Below, piece after piece: positions 43,719-51,363 of a stretch of DNA of 64,000 bases (positions within the stretch are counted from its first letter, which is position 1; every line of letters starts with the position of its first letter). Source of the stretch: Sediminibacterium magnilacihabitans (lineage in GTDB: Bacteria; Bacteroidota; Bacteroidia; Chitinophagales; Chitinophagaceae); contig PVEQ01000004.1 in assembly GCA_002973575.1 (NCBI GenBank), positions 62,001-126,000 on the forward strand. The letters are read 5' to 3'. Made by a program: the position numbers and the translations under genes. The notes below the pieces were generated by a model. The model was not told the origin of the DNA. It saw only the letters and a list, made by a program, of their open reading frames with translations, and did not search any database.

Positions 43719-43738
43719 CTTACCGATCAAAAAGAGTT

Positions 43739-44677
43739 ATGGTTGCATTATCCTTTCTTCCGGCGGCCACCCGCATGATCTATGATATGGGATTGCAGGA
43801 GTTGCTGCATGGCGTTACGTTTGAATGCTTTCCTCCTGCCCTTGCAGAGAAGCCTAAAGTAGTACGCTGCTTACTCGAAGGCCATCACTATTCAAGCCAG
43901 GAGATCGACCGTATATTCTCTGCATCCAAAGCACAGGGCAAGAGCCTCTACTATGTAGATGAGCCGCTCTTGCAGGAACTGAAGCCTGATCTGATCTTCA
44001 CACAGGATGTATGCGAGGTATGCCAGATAGATACGGCCTGTACCCATGCAGCTATCGCCAATCTGGACCACCAGCCGCTGCTTGTTCCACTTACACCACA
44101 AAATCTCGATGATGTATATCACACGGCCGTTGTCATTGCAGCTGCTTTGGGGAAAGAAGAAGCGGCTTACGAATACCTCGCATCGCTTAAAAAAAGAACC
44201 GATGGCATACTTGATACTTTGCGGGCCCATCGCATGCCTTTGAAACGCGTTATGCTTTTCGAATGGATCGACCCTATTTACAATTGCGGGCACTGGATAC
44301 CTTACCAGGTAGCGCAGGCAGGCGGCATCGACATGTTGAGCAACCCTTCGGGCGATTCCATCGTTACACAATGGGAAAGGATCGTGAAGTATGATCCGGA
44401 GGTGCTGGTGATTGCACCCTGTGGCTTTGAAGTAACACGTGCCAAAGAAGAGTTGCACCTGCTTACCCAAAAACCGGAATGGGCTTCTTTGCAGGCAGTT
44501 CAGCACAGGCAGGTTTTCCTGGTCGATTTTGACCTTTTTACGCAGCCCAGCGCCAGCACGCTCACAGATGGTATTGAATTACTGGCTGCATTGTTCCATC
44601 CTGCATTGTTCAAAATACCCGCTCATTTAACACACAAATACCTTTCCTTATACGGAGAGAAAATAATGGCATCATGA
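43739..44677 (+). CDS. Cobalamin-binding protein (BtuF-like, no visible signal peptide)
   Basis: 312 residues. The start VALSFLPAATRMIYDMGL and the ECFPPAL segment resemble the N-terminus of BtuF/FecB-like helical-backbone binding proteins, normally SLLPSATE...L with a C-P motif. DLIFTQDVCEVC, MLFEWIDPIYNCGHWIPYQVAQAGGID (in part) and VLVIAPCGF follow. It lacks an export signal, so it may be cytosolic, or the true start may differ. The stop overlaps the cobU start by 4 bp, so it belongs to the enzyme operon. The role in corrinoid binding is from family and context. Confidence 0.8.
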   Translation: MVALSFLPAATRMIYDMGLQELLHGVTFECFPPALAEKPKVVRCLLEGHHYSSQEIDRIFSASKAQGKSLYYVDEPLLQELKPDLIFTQDVCEVCQIDTACTHAAIANLDHQPLLVPLTPQNLDDVYHTAVVIAAALGKEEAAYEYLASLKKRTDGILDTLRAHRMPLKRVMLFEWIDPIYNCGHWIPYQVAQAGGIDMLSNPSGDSIVTQWERIVKYDPEVLVIAPCGFEVTRAKEELHLLTQKPEWASLQAVQHRQVFLVDFDLFTQPSASTLTDGIELLAALFHPALFKIPAHLTHKYLSLYGEKIMAS

Positions 44678-45180
44678 TCATTTTTGTAACCGGCGGCGCC
44701 CGAAGCGGTAAAAGTCGCTATGCACAGGAACTGGCGCTTTCTATGAGTAATAACCCGGTATACGTGGCAACAGCAAAAGATTGGGGAGGTGATTTCAGCG
44801 ACCGCATCAAAAGACACCAGGGCGACAGGGGCCCTGAATGGACCAGCTATGAAGCGCAAAAAGAAGTGAGCGCTTTACCCATCGGTGAATGTGTATCGGT
44901 GATCGATTGCGTAACACTTTGGCTGACCAATTTCTTCATCGATTTTAAAAATGACATTGACCAATCACTCATTGCCTTCAAAAAAGAAATTGATGCGCTG
45001 GACAAAATGAATGGCACTTTCATTATTGTGAGCAATGAAATTGGCATGGGTGTCCATGCCGAAACTGAAATAGGCCGGAAATTCACAGACCTGCAGGGTT
45101 GGGCCAATCAATATGCTGCTGCAAAAGCTGCCCGGGTAGTGTTGTTGGTAAGCGGCATTCCTGTTACCATTAAGACATAG
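44674..45180 (+). CDS. cobU: Adenosylcobinamide kinase / adenosylcobinamide-phosphate guanylyltransferase
   Basis: 168 residues. Walker A VTGGARSGKSRYAQELA at the N-terminus, RIKRHQGDRGPEW, the VIDCVTLWLTNFF segment, and FIIVSNEIGMGVHAETEIGRKFTDLQGWANQ (in part) are the CobU hallmarks; the His in RHQ-type position is the guanylylation site in the family. It phosphorylates adenosylcobinamide and attaches GMP, giving AdoCbi-GDP for CobS. Starts inside the stop of the upstream gene (ATGA overlap), and bluB follows after 5 nt. Confidence 0.95.
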   Translation: MIIFVTGGARSGKSRYAQELALSMSNNPVYVATAKDWGGDFSDRIKRHQGDRGPEWTSYEAQKEVSALPIGECVSVIDCVTLWLTNFFIDFKNDIDQSLIAFKKEIDALDKMNGTFIIVSNEIGMGVHAETEIGRKFTDLQGWANQYAAAKAARVVLLVSGIPVTIKT

Positions 45181-45185
45181 ATCGT

Positions 45186-45830
45186 ATGCAGTTTAATATC
45201 ACAGATACCGAAATACTAAGAAACATCATCCTTCATCGCAGAGATGTAAGGGGAAACCGTTTTTTATCAACCCCCGTTTCATCAGCTGTAATGGATCAGT
45301 TGTTGTTCGCATTTGAACATGCTCCTTCTGTGGGATATTCTCAGCCATGGCAACTGATCGTTATTGAAAAAGAAGCAACCAAACAGGCTGTCAAAAATAT
45401 TTTCACTGAATCGAACGATCATGAACATGTTCGTTTTGATAGCGACAAAGCAAGCCAGTACAAGCGTTTGAAGCTGGAAGGGATCGTAGAAGCGCCCGTT
45501 AACATAGCTGTCTTCTATACGCCGCCCAGGCAACCGGTATTAGGGCAGACAATGATGCCAGAGGTAGGCTTGTATAGCGTTGTTTGTGGTATCCAGAATA
45601 TGTGGTTAATGGCCCGATCATTGAATGTTGGGATGGGATGGGTAAGCATACTGGAACCGGAAAAGATAAAAGAAGTACTGCATGTTCCATCACACCTGCA
45701 ACTGGTAGCGTATTTATGTATTGGCTATGTGAGCAAGTTCGACGAATTACCCGAATTGGAACTCTTGGGATGGGAACGCAGGAAAAATCAAGCTGAATTC
45801 ATACATCACGAAACATTCAAGCAACCCTGA
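45186..45830 (+). CDS. bluB: 5,6-dimethylbenzimidazole synthase
   Basis: 214 residues of the nitroreductase-like BluB family, which breaks down FMNH2 with oxygen to give 5,6-dimethylbenzimidazole, the lower ligand of B12. Visible are HRRDVRGNRF, HAPSVGYSQPWQLIVI (the aspartate and serine region used in catalysis), TPPRQPVLGQTMMPEVGLYSVVCGIQNMWLMARSLNVGMGWVSIL (in part) and LCIGYV. A general nitroreductase is less likely given the operon. It implies aerobic DMB synthesis; 5 nt after cobU and 1 nt before the PP-loop gene. Confidence 0.93.
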   Translation: MQFNITDTEILRNIILHRRDVRGNRFLSTPVSSAVMDQLLFAFEHAPSVGYSQPWQLIVIEKEATKQAVKNIFTESNDHEHVRFDSDKASQYKRLKLEGIVEAPVNIAVFYTPPRQPVLGQTMMPEVGLYSVVCGIQNMWLMARSLNVGMGWVSILEPEKIKEVLHVPSHLQLVAYLCIGYVSKFDELPELELLGWERRKNQAEFIHHETFKQP

Positions 45831-45831
45831 T

Positions 45832-46566
45832 ATGCTACCTTATCGATCTTATTTTAACTGGAGTGGAGGAAAAGACAGTGCGCTGGCTCTTTATCATGCA
45901 TTGCAACAACCCGCCTACAGCATAGAAAGACTGATAACCAGTGTGAACAGCACCTATAACCGTATTTCCATGCATGGAGTGAGGGCAGAACTGCTGGAGC
46001 AACAGGCCGGCGCCTTGGGTATACCACTACAACAATTACGGATGTCAGACCAGCCTACGATGACGGAATACAACCAGGCGATGGCAGCATTAACTGCTGC
46101 ATTGTATAAAGAAGGATTTACCCATTCTGTTTTCGGCGATATTTTCCTGGAAGACCTTCGCAAGTACCGAGAAGAACGGCTTGCAGAGCAACATATAAGC
46201 GCGTATTTCCCGATATGGAAAAGAGATACTACTGAGCTGATACATGAATTCATTGACCTCGGCTTTAAAACCATTACCGTTTGTGTTAAATCGGAACTGC
46301 TGGATCAAAGTTTTGTGGGCCGTGTTATTGACAAAGATTTTCTGAAAGATCTTCCTTCCAATGTAGATCCTTGTGGCGAGAATGGCGAGTTTCACACATT
46401 CGTTTTCGATGGTCCCCTATTCAAACAACCCATTCCATTTACACTGGGCGAAAAAGTATTCAGAGAATACCAGGCGCCCAAAGACCAGGATGATAATTGT
46501 TTTTCAGGTACAGCCAACCGGCCTGCATCTATGGGATTCTGGTTCTGTGATCTTTTACCCGTTTAA
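45832..46566 (+). CDS. Dph6-like PP-loop ATPase (diphthine-ammonia ligase family) in a cobalamin operon
   Basis: 244 residues. The ATP-pyrophosphatase motif SGGKDS is at ~11-16 (FNWSGGKDSALALYHAL), followed by MHGVRAELLEQQAGALGIPL, SVFGDIFLEDLRKYREER, and the C-terminal DPCGENGEFHTFVFDGPLF typical of COG2102. In eukaryotes and archaea Dph6 amidates diphthine on EF2, a modification absent from bacteria, so the bacterial protein must do something else. The gene lies 1 nt after bluB and 11 nt before cobT. An amidation or adenylation step on a corrinoid or lower ligand is conceivable but unproven. Confidence 0.85.
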   Translation: MLPYRSYFNWSGGKDSALALYHALQQPAYSIERLITSVNSTYNRISMHGVRAELLEQQAGALGIPLQQLRMSDQPTMTEYNQAMAALTAALYKEGFTHSVFGDIFLEDLRKYREERLAEQHISAYFPIWKRDTTELIHEFIDLGFKTITVCVKSELLDQSFVGRVIDKDFLKDLPSNVDPCGENGEFHTFVFDGPLFKQPIPFTLGEKVFREYQAPKDQDDNCFSGTANRPASMGFWFCDLLPV

Positions 46567-46577
46567 TTTCATTCATC

Positions 46578-47609
46578 ATGTTACAAGAACAACTGCAACA
46601 GGCCATCAACAATAAAACCAAACCATTGGGCGCACTGGGTGTGCTTGAAACGATCGCATTACAAACAGGCATGATCCAGGGAACGCTTCGCCCTGTCATC
46701 CGCCATCCGTATATTGTTGTTTTTGCAGGTGATCATGGCATCGCCGCAACCGGACTCGTCAACCCTTATCCGCAGGCCGTAACGGCGCAGATGGTGTTGA
46801 ACTTTTTGCACGGAGGCGCTGCCATCAATGTGTTTACCAGGCAACATAACATCGAGTTGATAGTGGTGGATGCTGGTGTGAATCACGATTTTACCCAATT
46901 GCCCGATCATCTTCATTTCATTCATGCGAAGATTGCACAAGGCACACATAATTATCTAGAAGGGCTCGCCATGAGCCGCGAGCAGGCAAATGCAGCCATT
47001 GCAAAAGGAAAAGAAATTGTACACCAGCTGGCCACCAAAGGATGCAATTGTATTGGCTTTGGTGAAATGGGTATTGGCAATACTTCTTCTGCTTCACTGA
47101 TTATGAATGCGTTAACAGGTTTATCTATTGAAGCCTGCACGGGGCGTGGAACCGGCGCATCGGATGAACAATTGCAAACAAAGATCCGTACGCTGGAAAC
47201 AGTGGCACAAAAGCATCACCTGAAAAATTATGACAAAGATGCCATTAGCCTGTTATCGAAAGTGGGTGGTTTTGAAATTGCCATGATGGCCGGCGCATAT
47301 TTGCAGGCAGCCGAAGAAAAAATGGTGATATTGGTAGACGGATTCATTGCAACTGCTGCTCTTCTCATTGCAAAAGAACTGAACCCTGTTGTATTGGATC
47401 ATTGCATTTTTGCACACCACAGCGGTGAGCAAGGCCATGAGAAAATGTTGCAACACCTGAAAGCCAGACCTCTATTGCAATTGGGCATGCGGCTGGGTGA
47501 AGGAACGGGCGCTGCCCTGGCAATTCCACTGGTGCAAAGTGCCGTTCATTTTCTTTGTGAAATGGCCAGCTTTGAAAGCGCAGGAGTAGAAAAAAAGAGT
47601 GAAGACTAA
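46578..47609 (+). CDS. cobT: Nicotinate-nucleotide:dimethylbenzimidazole phosphoribosyltransferase
   Basis: 343 residues, family length. KPLGALGVLETIALQTG, VVFAGDHGIAATGLVNPYPQAVT (in part), NFLHGGAAINVF, IGFGEMGIGNTSSASLI, TGRGTGASDEQL, DGFIATAALLIA and the C-terminal GMRLGEGTGAALAIPL, where the conserved Glu is the catalytic base, are all seen. It makes alpha-ribazole phosphate from DMB (from BluB) and nicotinate mononucleotide (a NadC product). It lies in the middle of the operon between the PP-loop gene and cobS. Confidence 0.96.
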   Translation: MLQEQLQQAINNKTKPLGALGVLETIALQTGMIQGTLRPVIRHPYIVVFAGDHGIAATGLVNPYPQAVTAQMVLNFLHGGAAINVFTRQHNIELIVVDAGVNHDFTQLPDHLHFIHAKIAQGTHNYLEGLAMSREQANAAIAKGKEIVHQLATKGCNCIGFGEMGIGNTSSASLIMNALTGLSIEACTGRGTGASDEQLQTKIRTLETVAQKHHLKNYDKDAISLLSKVGGFEIAMMAGAYLQAAEEKMVILVDGFIATAALLIAKELNPVVLDHCIFAHHSGEQGHEKMLQHLKARPLLQLGMRLGEGTGAALAIPLVQSAVHFLCEMASFESAGVEKKSED

Positions 47610-47614
47610 TCAAT

Positions 47615-48409
47615 ATGGAACAAACGCAAAACAAAACAGGATTGAAACACCAATGGCATGTTTTTCTTACTGCCGTGATGTTCCTTACGCGAATACCTGT
47701 TCCGCATAATATTGACCATAGCAGCGGGATGCTGCAGAAAGCTGCCAGGTATTTTACCTGGGTAGGACTCGTTGTGGGTGTTATAGGCGGCGGGGTATTT
47801 TTTCTGTTGAATAAATATTTACCCGGTTCTCTTTCCATTGCTTTTTCGATGCTGGCGACTATTTTGGCTACCGGCGCTTTTCATGAAGACGGTTTTGCCG
47901 ATTGCTGCGATGCTTTTGGAGGGGGATGGACTAAAGAAAAGATATTATTGATCATGAAAGATAGCCGCCTGGGTACTTACGGTGTAGTAGGATTACTGGG
48001 TGTGCTTGGCTTTAAGTTTTTGTTACTTTCTTCTCTTATCGTGCTTTGCGATCCCTTGCATTTAGCATTACTGATAATAGCGGCACACAGTACCAGCAGG
48101 CTCATGGCCATTGGCATCATGCAATCTTATTCGTATGTGCAGGATACCGATACCAGCAAAAGCAAACCAATTGCGAGCCGCAAGCTCACAACGCTTGAAT
48201 TATTGATAGCGGTATCGGGCGCTTTATTGCCTATGTTGCTGCTAAAGCCTGCGCTCTGGCTGGTATTATTACCCATGGGCATTGCATGCTGGTGGGCCGG
48301 GCGGTATTTCCATAAATGGATCGGCGGCTATACCGGCGATTGCCTCGGCGCCACACAACAATTAACGGAACTGGTGTTTTATTTATCGGTATTTTTCATT
48401 ATCCGTTAA
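47615..48409 (+). CDS. cobS: Adenosylcobinamide-GDP ribazoletransferase (cobalamin synthase)
   Basis: 264 residues with six or so membrane helices. The key acidic motif is FHEDGFADCCDAFGGG, followed by KILLIMKDSRLGTYGVVGL and the C-terminal WIGGYTGDCLGATQQLTEL, all CobS signatures for Mg-dependent joining of AdoCbi-GDP and alpha-ribazole (phosphate) at the inner membrane. The N-terminal VMFLTRIPVP is also characteristic. cobS follows cobT by 5 nt and precedes the phosphatase by 11 nt. Confidence 0.96.
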   Translation: MEQTQNKTGLKHQWHVFLTAVMFLTRIPVPHNIDHSSGMLQKAARYFTWVGLVVGVIGGGVFFLLNKYLPGSLSIAFSMLATILATGAFHEDGFADCCDAFGGGWTKEKILLIMKDSRLGTYGVVGLLGVLGFKFLLLSSLIVLCDPLHLALLIIAAHSTSRLMAIGIMQSYSYVQDTDTSKSKPIASRKLTTLELLIAVSGALLPMLLLKPALWLVLLPMGIACWWAGRYFHKWIGGYTGDCLGATQQLTELVFYLSVFFIIR

Positions 48410-48420
48410 TTTGCACGATT

Positions 48421-49026
48421 ATGGATATATACCTCATCCGGCATACCACTCCCGCCATCGCCAAAGGCATCTGTTACGGGCAAACAGATCTTGATGTAAC
48501 CGACAGTTTTCCGGAAGAAATGTTGCGCACCAAAGCCCACTTACCACAAACTGTGAGCACTGTTTTCAGCAGTCCTTTGCAACGTTGCAGGAAATTGGCG
48601 GAAGCCCTTTTCCCACAGTATCCCATTCATTTTCACGATCATTTGAAAGAATTGGATTGCGGCGCCTGGGAAATGCAACCCTGGGATGATATCCCTAAAG
48701 AAGAGATCGATCCCTGGATGAAAGATTTTGTGCATGTAGCAGTACCCAATGGTGAAAGTTATACCAGGATGCACAAACGTGTGGTCGATTGTTTTGAACA
48801 AATACAACAGCTTCCGGGTCCTGCTGTGATCGTAGCCCATGGCGGCGTGCTTCGCAGCATCCTCTCGCATATTACCCATACACCATTGAAAGAATCATTC
48901 GACGCTTTCACACTGCATTATGGTTGTGTGGTCAGGCTCTATCAAAACGGGGTGGGCTTTGCGCATGAAGTACTGTACAACCATTCGCTGGAAGGAAAAG
49001 AATGGCACAGGCCAAGTAAAAATTGA
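48421..49026 (+). CDS. cobC: Alpha-ribazole phosphatase-like histidine phosphatase
   Basis: 201 residues from the ATG at 48421; an earlier in-frame start at 48316 would overlap cobS by 94 nt. Histidine-phosphatase marks are YLIRHTTP (R7, H8), FSSPLQRCRKLAEAL, ELDCGAWEMQPWDDI and VIVAHGGVLRSIL (second His). In the CobC family it removes the phosphate from alpha-ribazole 5'-phosphate or cobalamin 5'-phosphate. The membership is based on fold and operon; general phosphoglycerate mutase-like proteins look similar. It is the last gene of the B12 unit, and a family A repeat follows directly. Confidence 0.85.
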   Translation: MDIYLIRHTTPAIAKGICYGQTDLDVTDSFPEEMLRTKAHLPQTVSTVFSSPLQRCRKLAEALFPQYPIHFHDHLKELDCGAWEMQPWDDIPKEEIDPWMKDFVHVAVPNGESYTRMHKRVVDCFEQIQQLPGPAVIVAHGGVLRSILSHITHTPLKESFDAFTLHYGCVVRLYQNGVGFAHEVLYNHSLEGKEWHRPSKN

Positions 49027-49133
49027 TCGTCATCCCGAGCGTCATTCCAACGTCATCCCGAGCGAAGCCGAGGGATCTGTCTGAGTGTGAAGCAGCCCCT
49101 TCGACTCACTTCGTTCGCTCAGGGTGACGATCA
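49027..49133. repeat. Dispersed imperfect palindrome, family A copy 2
   Basis: ATCGTCATCCCGAGC at the left, a second CGTCATCCCGAGC shortly after, and GCTCAGGGTGACGAT at the right. Inner words GCCGAGGGATCTG and CCCCTTCGACTCA match those of the element at 844-948. It starts at the cobC stop codon and could end the B12 transcript. Confidence 0.75.
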
Positions 49134-49171
49134 ATAAAATATCTTTTTTATCTTTAGTCAAACTGCATCCG

Positions 49172-49750
49172 ATGTCTCTCAGCTTCGATCAACTCCTTAC
49201 TGTTACTTTCACTTTGTTTGCCGTGATTGATATTGTGGGGTCGATCCCATTGCTCATTGCCCTGAAAGAGAAAATGGGCGGCATCAAAACAACACAGGCA
49301 ACGCTTGTTTCAGGATTGCTGATGATCGGGTTTCTATTTGTGGGGGAACCGTTTTTGAAAACATTGGGACTGGATGTACGTTCTTTTGCGGTGGGTGGTT
49401 CGGTAGTGATTTTTTTATTGGGGTTGGAAATGGTACTCGGACATGAGATTTTCAAAGGCGATAAAGACACCAATGCCGGCAGCGTGGTGCCCATTGCTTT
49501 CCCAATCATTGCCGGCAGCGGCACGCTTACAACCATCATGTCGCTTAAAGCGAACTTCGAAACCGTTTATATCTTATCGGGCATCCTCATCAATCTCCTG
49601 GTAGTGTACCTTGTTTTACATTCTTTGAAATTCATCGAACGCATCCTGGGTCCCGCCGGTTTGTTGGCTATCCGTAAATTCTTTGGTGTGATCCTGCTGG
49701 CCATTGCGGTAAAAATATTCAGCAGCAATATTGCTGCATTTGGGAAATGA
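49172..49750 (+). CDS. MarC family integral membrane protein
   Basis: 192 residues, six membrane helices. VIDIVGSIPLLIAL near the start, a central FLLGLEMVLGHEI with the short loop KGDKDTNAG, VVPIAFPIIAGSGTLTTIM and the C-terminal FGVILLAIAVKIFSSNI are typical of MarC. The family has no firm function and was wrongly linked to multiple antibiotic resistance. The ATG at 49172 is favoured over one at 49124, which lies in the repeat. Its stop overlaps the start of the DUF2752 gene (ATGA). Confidence 0.88.
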   Translation: MSLSFDQLLTVTFTLFAVIDIVGSIPLLIALKEKMGGIKTTQATLVSGLLMIGFLFVGEPFLKTLGLDVRSFAVGGSVVIFLLGLEMVLGHEIFKGDKDTNAGSVVPIAFPIIAGSGTLTTIMSLKANFETVYILSGILINLLVVYLVLHSLKFIERILGPAGLLAIRKFFGVILLAIAVKIFSSNIAAFGK

Positions 49751-50103
49751 ACCGTTTTACCATCACCATATCAACTTATTATACCAGGGCCTTTCGGTGG
49801 TGCCGGGCGCGAACAGAGCTATTGTTTTGGTTGATGGCATTGCTGCTGTTGTTTTTTTTGCCGGAAGGTGGTACCGGCATTTCGCTTTGCCCTTTTAAAT
49901 GGATTGGTTTCACGGGTTGTCCGGGTTGCGGCATCGGCCATGCGATCCATCACGCCCTGCACCTGAACCTGCGCGATTCCTTTTCCAGTCACCCAATGGG
50001 AATACCTGCAGTAATTATTATATTTATCCGTATCAAACAATTACTCTATCCTACAAACCAAACAAATGAAACCCAACCTTATTACCATGATCCCCGCCCT
50101 TGA
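49747..50103 (+). CDS. DUF2752 domain-containing membrane protein
   Basis: 118 residues. Two membrane segments (LLFWLMALLLLFFLPEG; GIPAVIIIFIRIKQLLY) flank the DUF2752 core CPFKWIGFTGCPGCGIGHAIHHALHLNLRDSF (in part). The three Cys (C-x9-CPGCG pattern) are conserved in the family and may bind metal or be redox active. The function is unknown. It starts inside the marC stop and overlaps the TM2 gene by 38 bp, so the three genes form one unit. Confidence 0.88.
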   Translation: MNRFTITISTYYTRAFRWCRARTELLFWLMALLLLFFLPEGGTGISLCPFKWIGFTGCPGCGIGHAIHHALHLNLRDSFSSHPMGIPAVIIIFIRIKQLLYPTNQTNETQPYYHDPRP

Positions 50104-50419
50104 AGGCGAAGAATTGGTTCACCTGCAAAGCATCACCCGTGAACTGAGCGATGAACAACTGCAAAGTTTTATCGCTGTATACAACGGCAAACGCCGTAAA
50201 ACCGACGATATCCTGATAGGTTGCATATTAGGTTTCGTATGTGTAGGTGGCATACAACGTTTCATGGTAAAACAGAACGGCATGGGTTTATTGTATTTGT
50301 TCACCGGAGGCTTGTGCCTGATAGGCACGATTGTTGATCTTGTGAATCATAAGAAACTCACTTTTGAATACAACCAGCAAATGGCGAGAGAATCCCTGGC
50401 GATGGTACATTCTTATTGA
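50066..50419 (+). CDS. TM2 domain-containing protein
   Basis: 117 residues, of which ~50-100 form two membrane helices in the TM2 pattern: KTDDILIGCILGFVCVGGIQRFMVKQNGMGLLYLFTGGLCLIGTIVDLV (shown here in shorter words: ILIGCILGFVCVGGIQRF, MGLLYLFTGGLCLIGTIVDL). The N-terminal 45 residues (LEGEELVHLQSITRELSDEQLQSFI, in part) are helical and cytosolic. TM2/DUF2752 pairs are common in Bacteroidota. The role is unknown. The start lies 38 bp inside DUF2752. Confidence 0.88.
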   Translation: MKPNLITMIPALEGEELVHLQSITRELSDEQLQSFIAVYNGKRRKTDDILIGCILGFVCVGGIQRFMVKQNGMGLLYLFTGGLCLIGTIVDLVNHKKLTFEYNQQMARESLAMVHSY

Positions 50420-50498
50420 TTGCCTTATTGTTAAAACAATGATGATCCTTTTGATAAATGCTTTGAAAGGAGTAATTTAACAGGAAAACCCACTAATT

Positions 50499-50852
50499 AT
50501 GAAAGCGTTTTTGTTAAGTATTTGTTTAGCATTTGTACTTGTTGGTTTCGCACAGCAGAAACCGGCAACCACTGCATCTGCTGCCCCTGCCACTGCAGAG
50601 AAAGCAAAGCACGTACAGAATCCCGCTGCATGGGCCTGTCCGAAGTGTTATGCCATTACCAAGGATGGCGGTCAGTGTGCCAGCTGTAAGACAGACAAAG
50701 TGCAACTTGGCACTTATTATTGCACCCATTGCATGAAAGGTACCGGAGCCAAAGCAGGTAAATGTCCTGCCTGCGGCATGGCCACCACACAAATGACCCG
50801 CAAGCTCTGTGCAGAGCATACAAAAGGCGCGGCCATGAAAAAAGCTTCCTGA
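50499..50852 (+). CDS. Small exported Cys-rich protein with zinc-ribbon-like motifs
   Basis: 117 residues. A signal peptide (MKAFLLSICLAFVLVGFAQQ) is followed by a Thr/Ala/Pro linker and then four CxxC-type pairs: CPKC, CASC, CTHC and CPAC, with one more single Cys (KLCAEH). The repeated pattern suggests one or two zinc ribbons or another metal site, in the periplasm or surface. The exported location is unusual for zinc ribbons. No family name is certain. A strong terminator follows. Confidence 0.75.
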   Translation: MKAFLLSICLAFVLVGFAQQKPATTASAAPATAEKAKHVQNPAAWACPKCYAITKDGGQCASCKTDKVQLGTYYCTHCMKGTGAKAGKCPACGMATTQMTRKLCAEHTKGAAMKKAS

Positions 50853-50863
50853 TCGAATGATCG

Positions 50864-50913
50864 CCAATAAAAAAGCCCGCCTTCGTTAAAGCTATGGCGG
50901 GCTTTTTTATTGG
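50864..50913. terminator. Bidirectional intrinsic terminator
   Basis: A perfect 18-bp inverted repeat (50864-50881 and 50896-50913) encloses a 14-nt loop. The stem is GCCCGCC/GGCGGGC with A6/T6 outside, giving U tracts both ways. It lies between the Cys-rich gene and the SMR gene; the SMR promoter box starts just behind it. Confidence 0.92.
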
Positions 50914-50914
50914 C

Positions 50915-50922
50915 TACCTTTG
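50915..50922 (+). promoter_or_regulatory. Candidate -7 box TACCTTTG for the SMR transporter
   Basis: TACCTTTG fits TAnnTTTG exactly, 17 nt ahead of the ATG at 50939. A separate -33 is not apparent; the terminator stem lies in its place. Confidence 0.5.
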
Positions 50923-50938
50923 CACGAATTACCTCAAT

Positions 50939-51268
50939 ATGAACTGGATTATTTTAATCATTGCCGGGTTATTCGAAGTAGGTTTTGCTTCATGCCTGGG
51001 TAAAGCCAGGAGCAGCAGTGGCACCACCGCTACCCTTTGGTATGCAGGTTTCCTGGTCTGCCTCACCATCAGCATGTACCTGCTCATGAAAGCCACGCAG
51101 AGTTTGCCACTTGGCACTGCTTATGCAGTATGGACAGGTATCGGTGCAGTAGGAACCGTATTGGTAGGTGTTCTTTTCTTTAAAGAACCTGCCAACTTCT
51201 GGCGCATATTTTTTCTCATTACGCTGATCGGGTCAATTGTAGGTTTGAAAGCAGTATCGCAGCATTAA
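50939..51268 (+). CDS. SMR-family transporter, SugE/Gdx type
   Basis: 109 residues, four membrane helices. The first helix includes IIAGLFEVGFA with the essential membrane Glu (E13). SLPLGTAYAVWTGIGAVGTVLVGVLFF (in part) and LIGSIVGLKAV near the C-terminus are as in the SMR family. The wording is closer to SugE/Gdx (guanidinium exporters) than to EmrE. It would export a small cation in exchange for protons as a dimer. The ATG at 50939 is favoured; an upstream in-frame start at 50894 lies in the terminator stem. Confidence 0.88.
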   Translation: MNWIILIIAGLFEVGFASCLGKARSSSGTTATLWYAGFLVCLTISMYLLMKATQSLPLGTAYAVWTGIGAVGTVLVGVLFFKEPANFWRIFFLITLIGSIVGLKAVSQH

Positions 51269-51363
51269 AAATCTGGCCAAAGCTAGATATGGAAATTGCG
51301 CCAACATGAATTATTGGTAAATTACCTTGATTTTTTCAAAAAAGATTATTATACACTTTCTGT

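Noticed and set aside
48316-48420. Earlier start for the cobC-like gene
   Set aside because: It would run 94 nt inside cobS in another frame and add an Arg-rich leader before the family's N-terminus.
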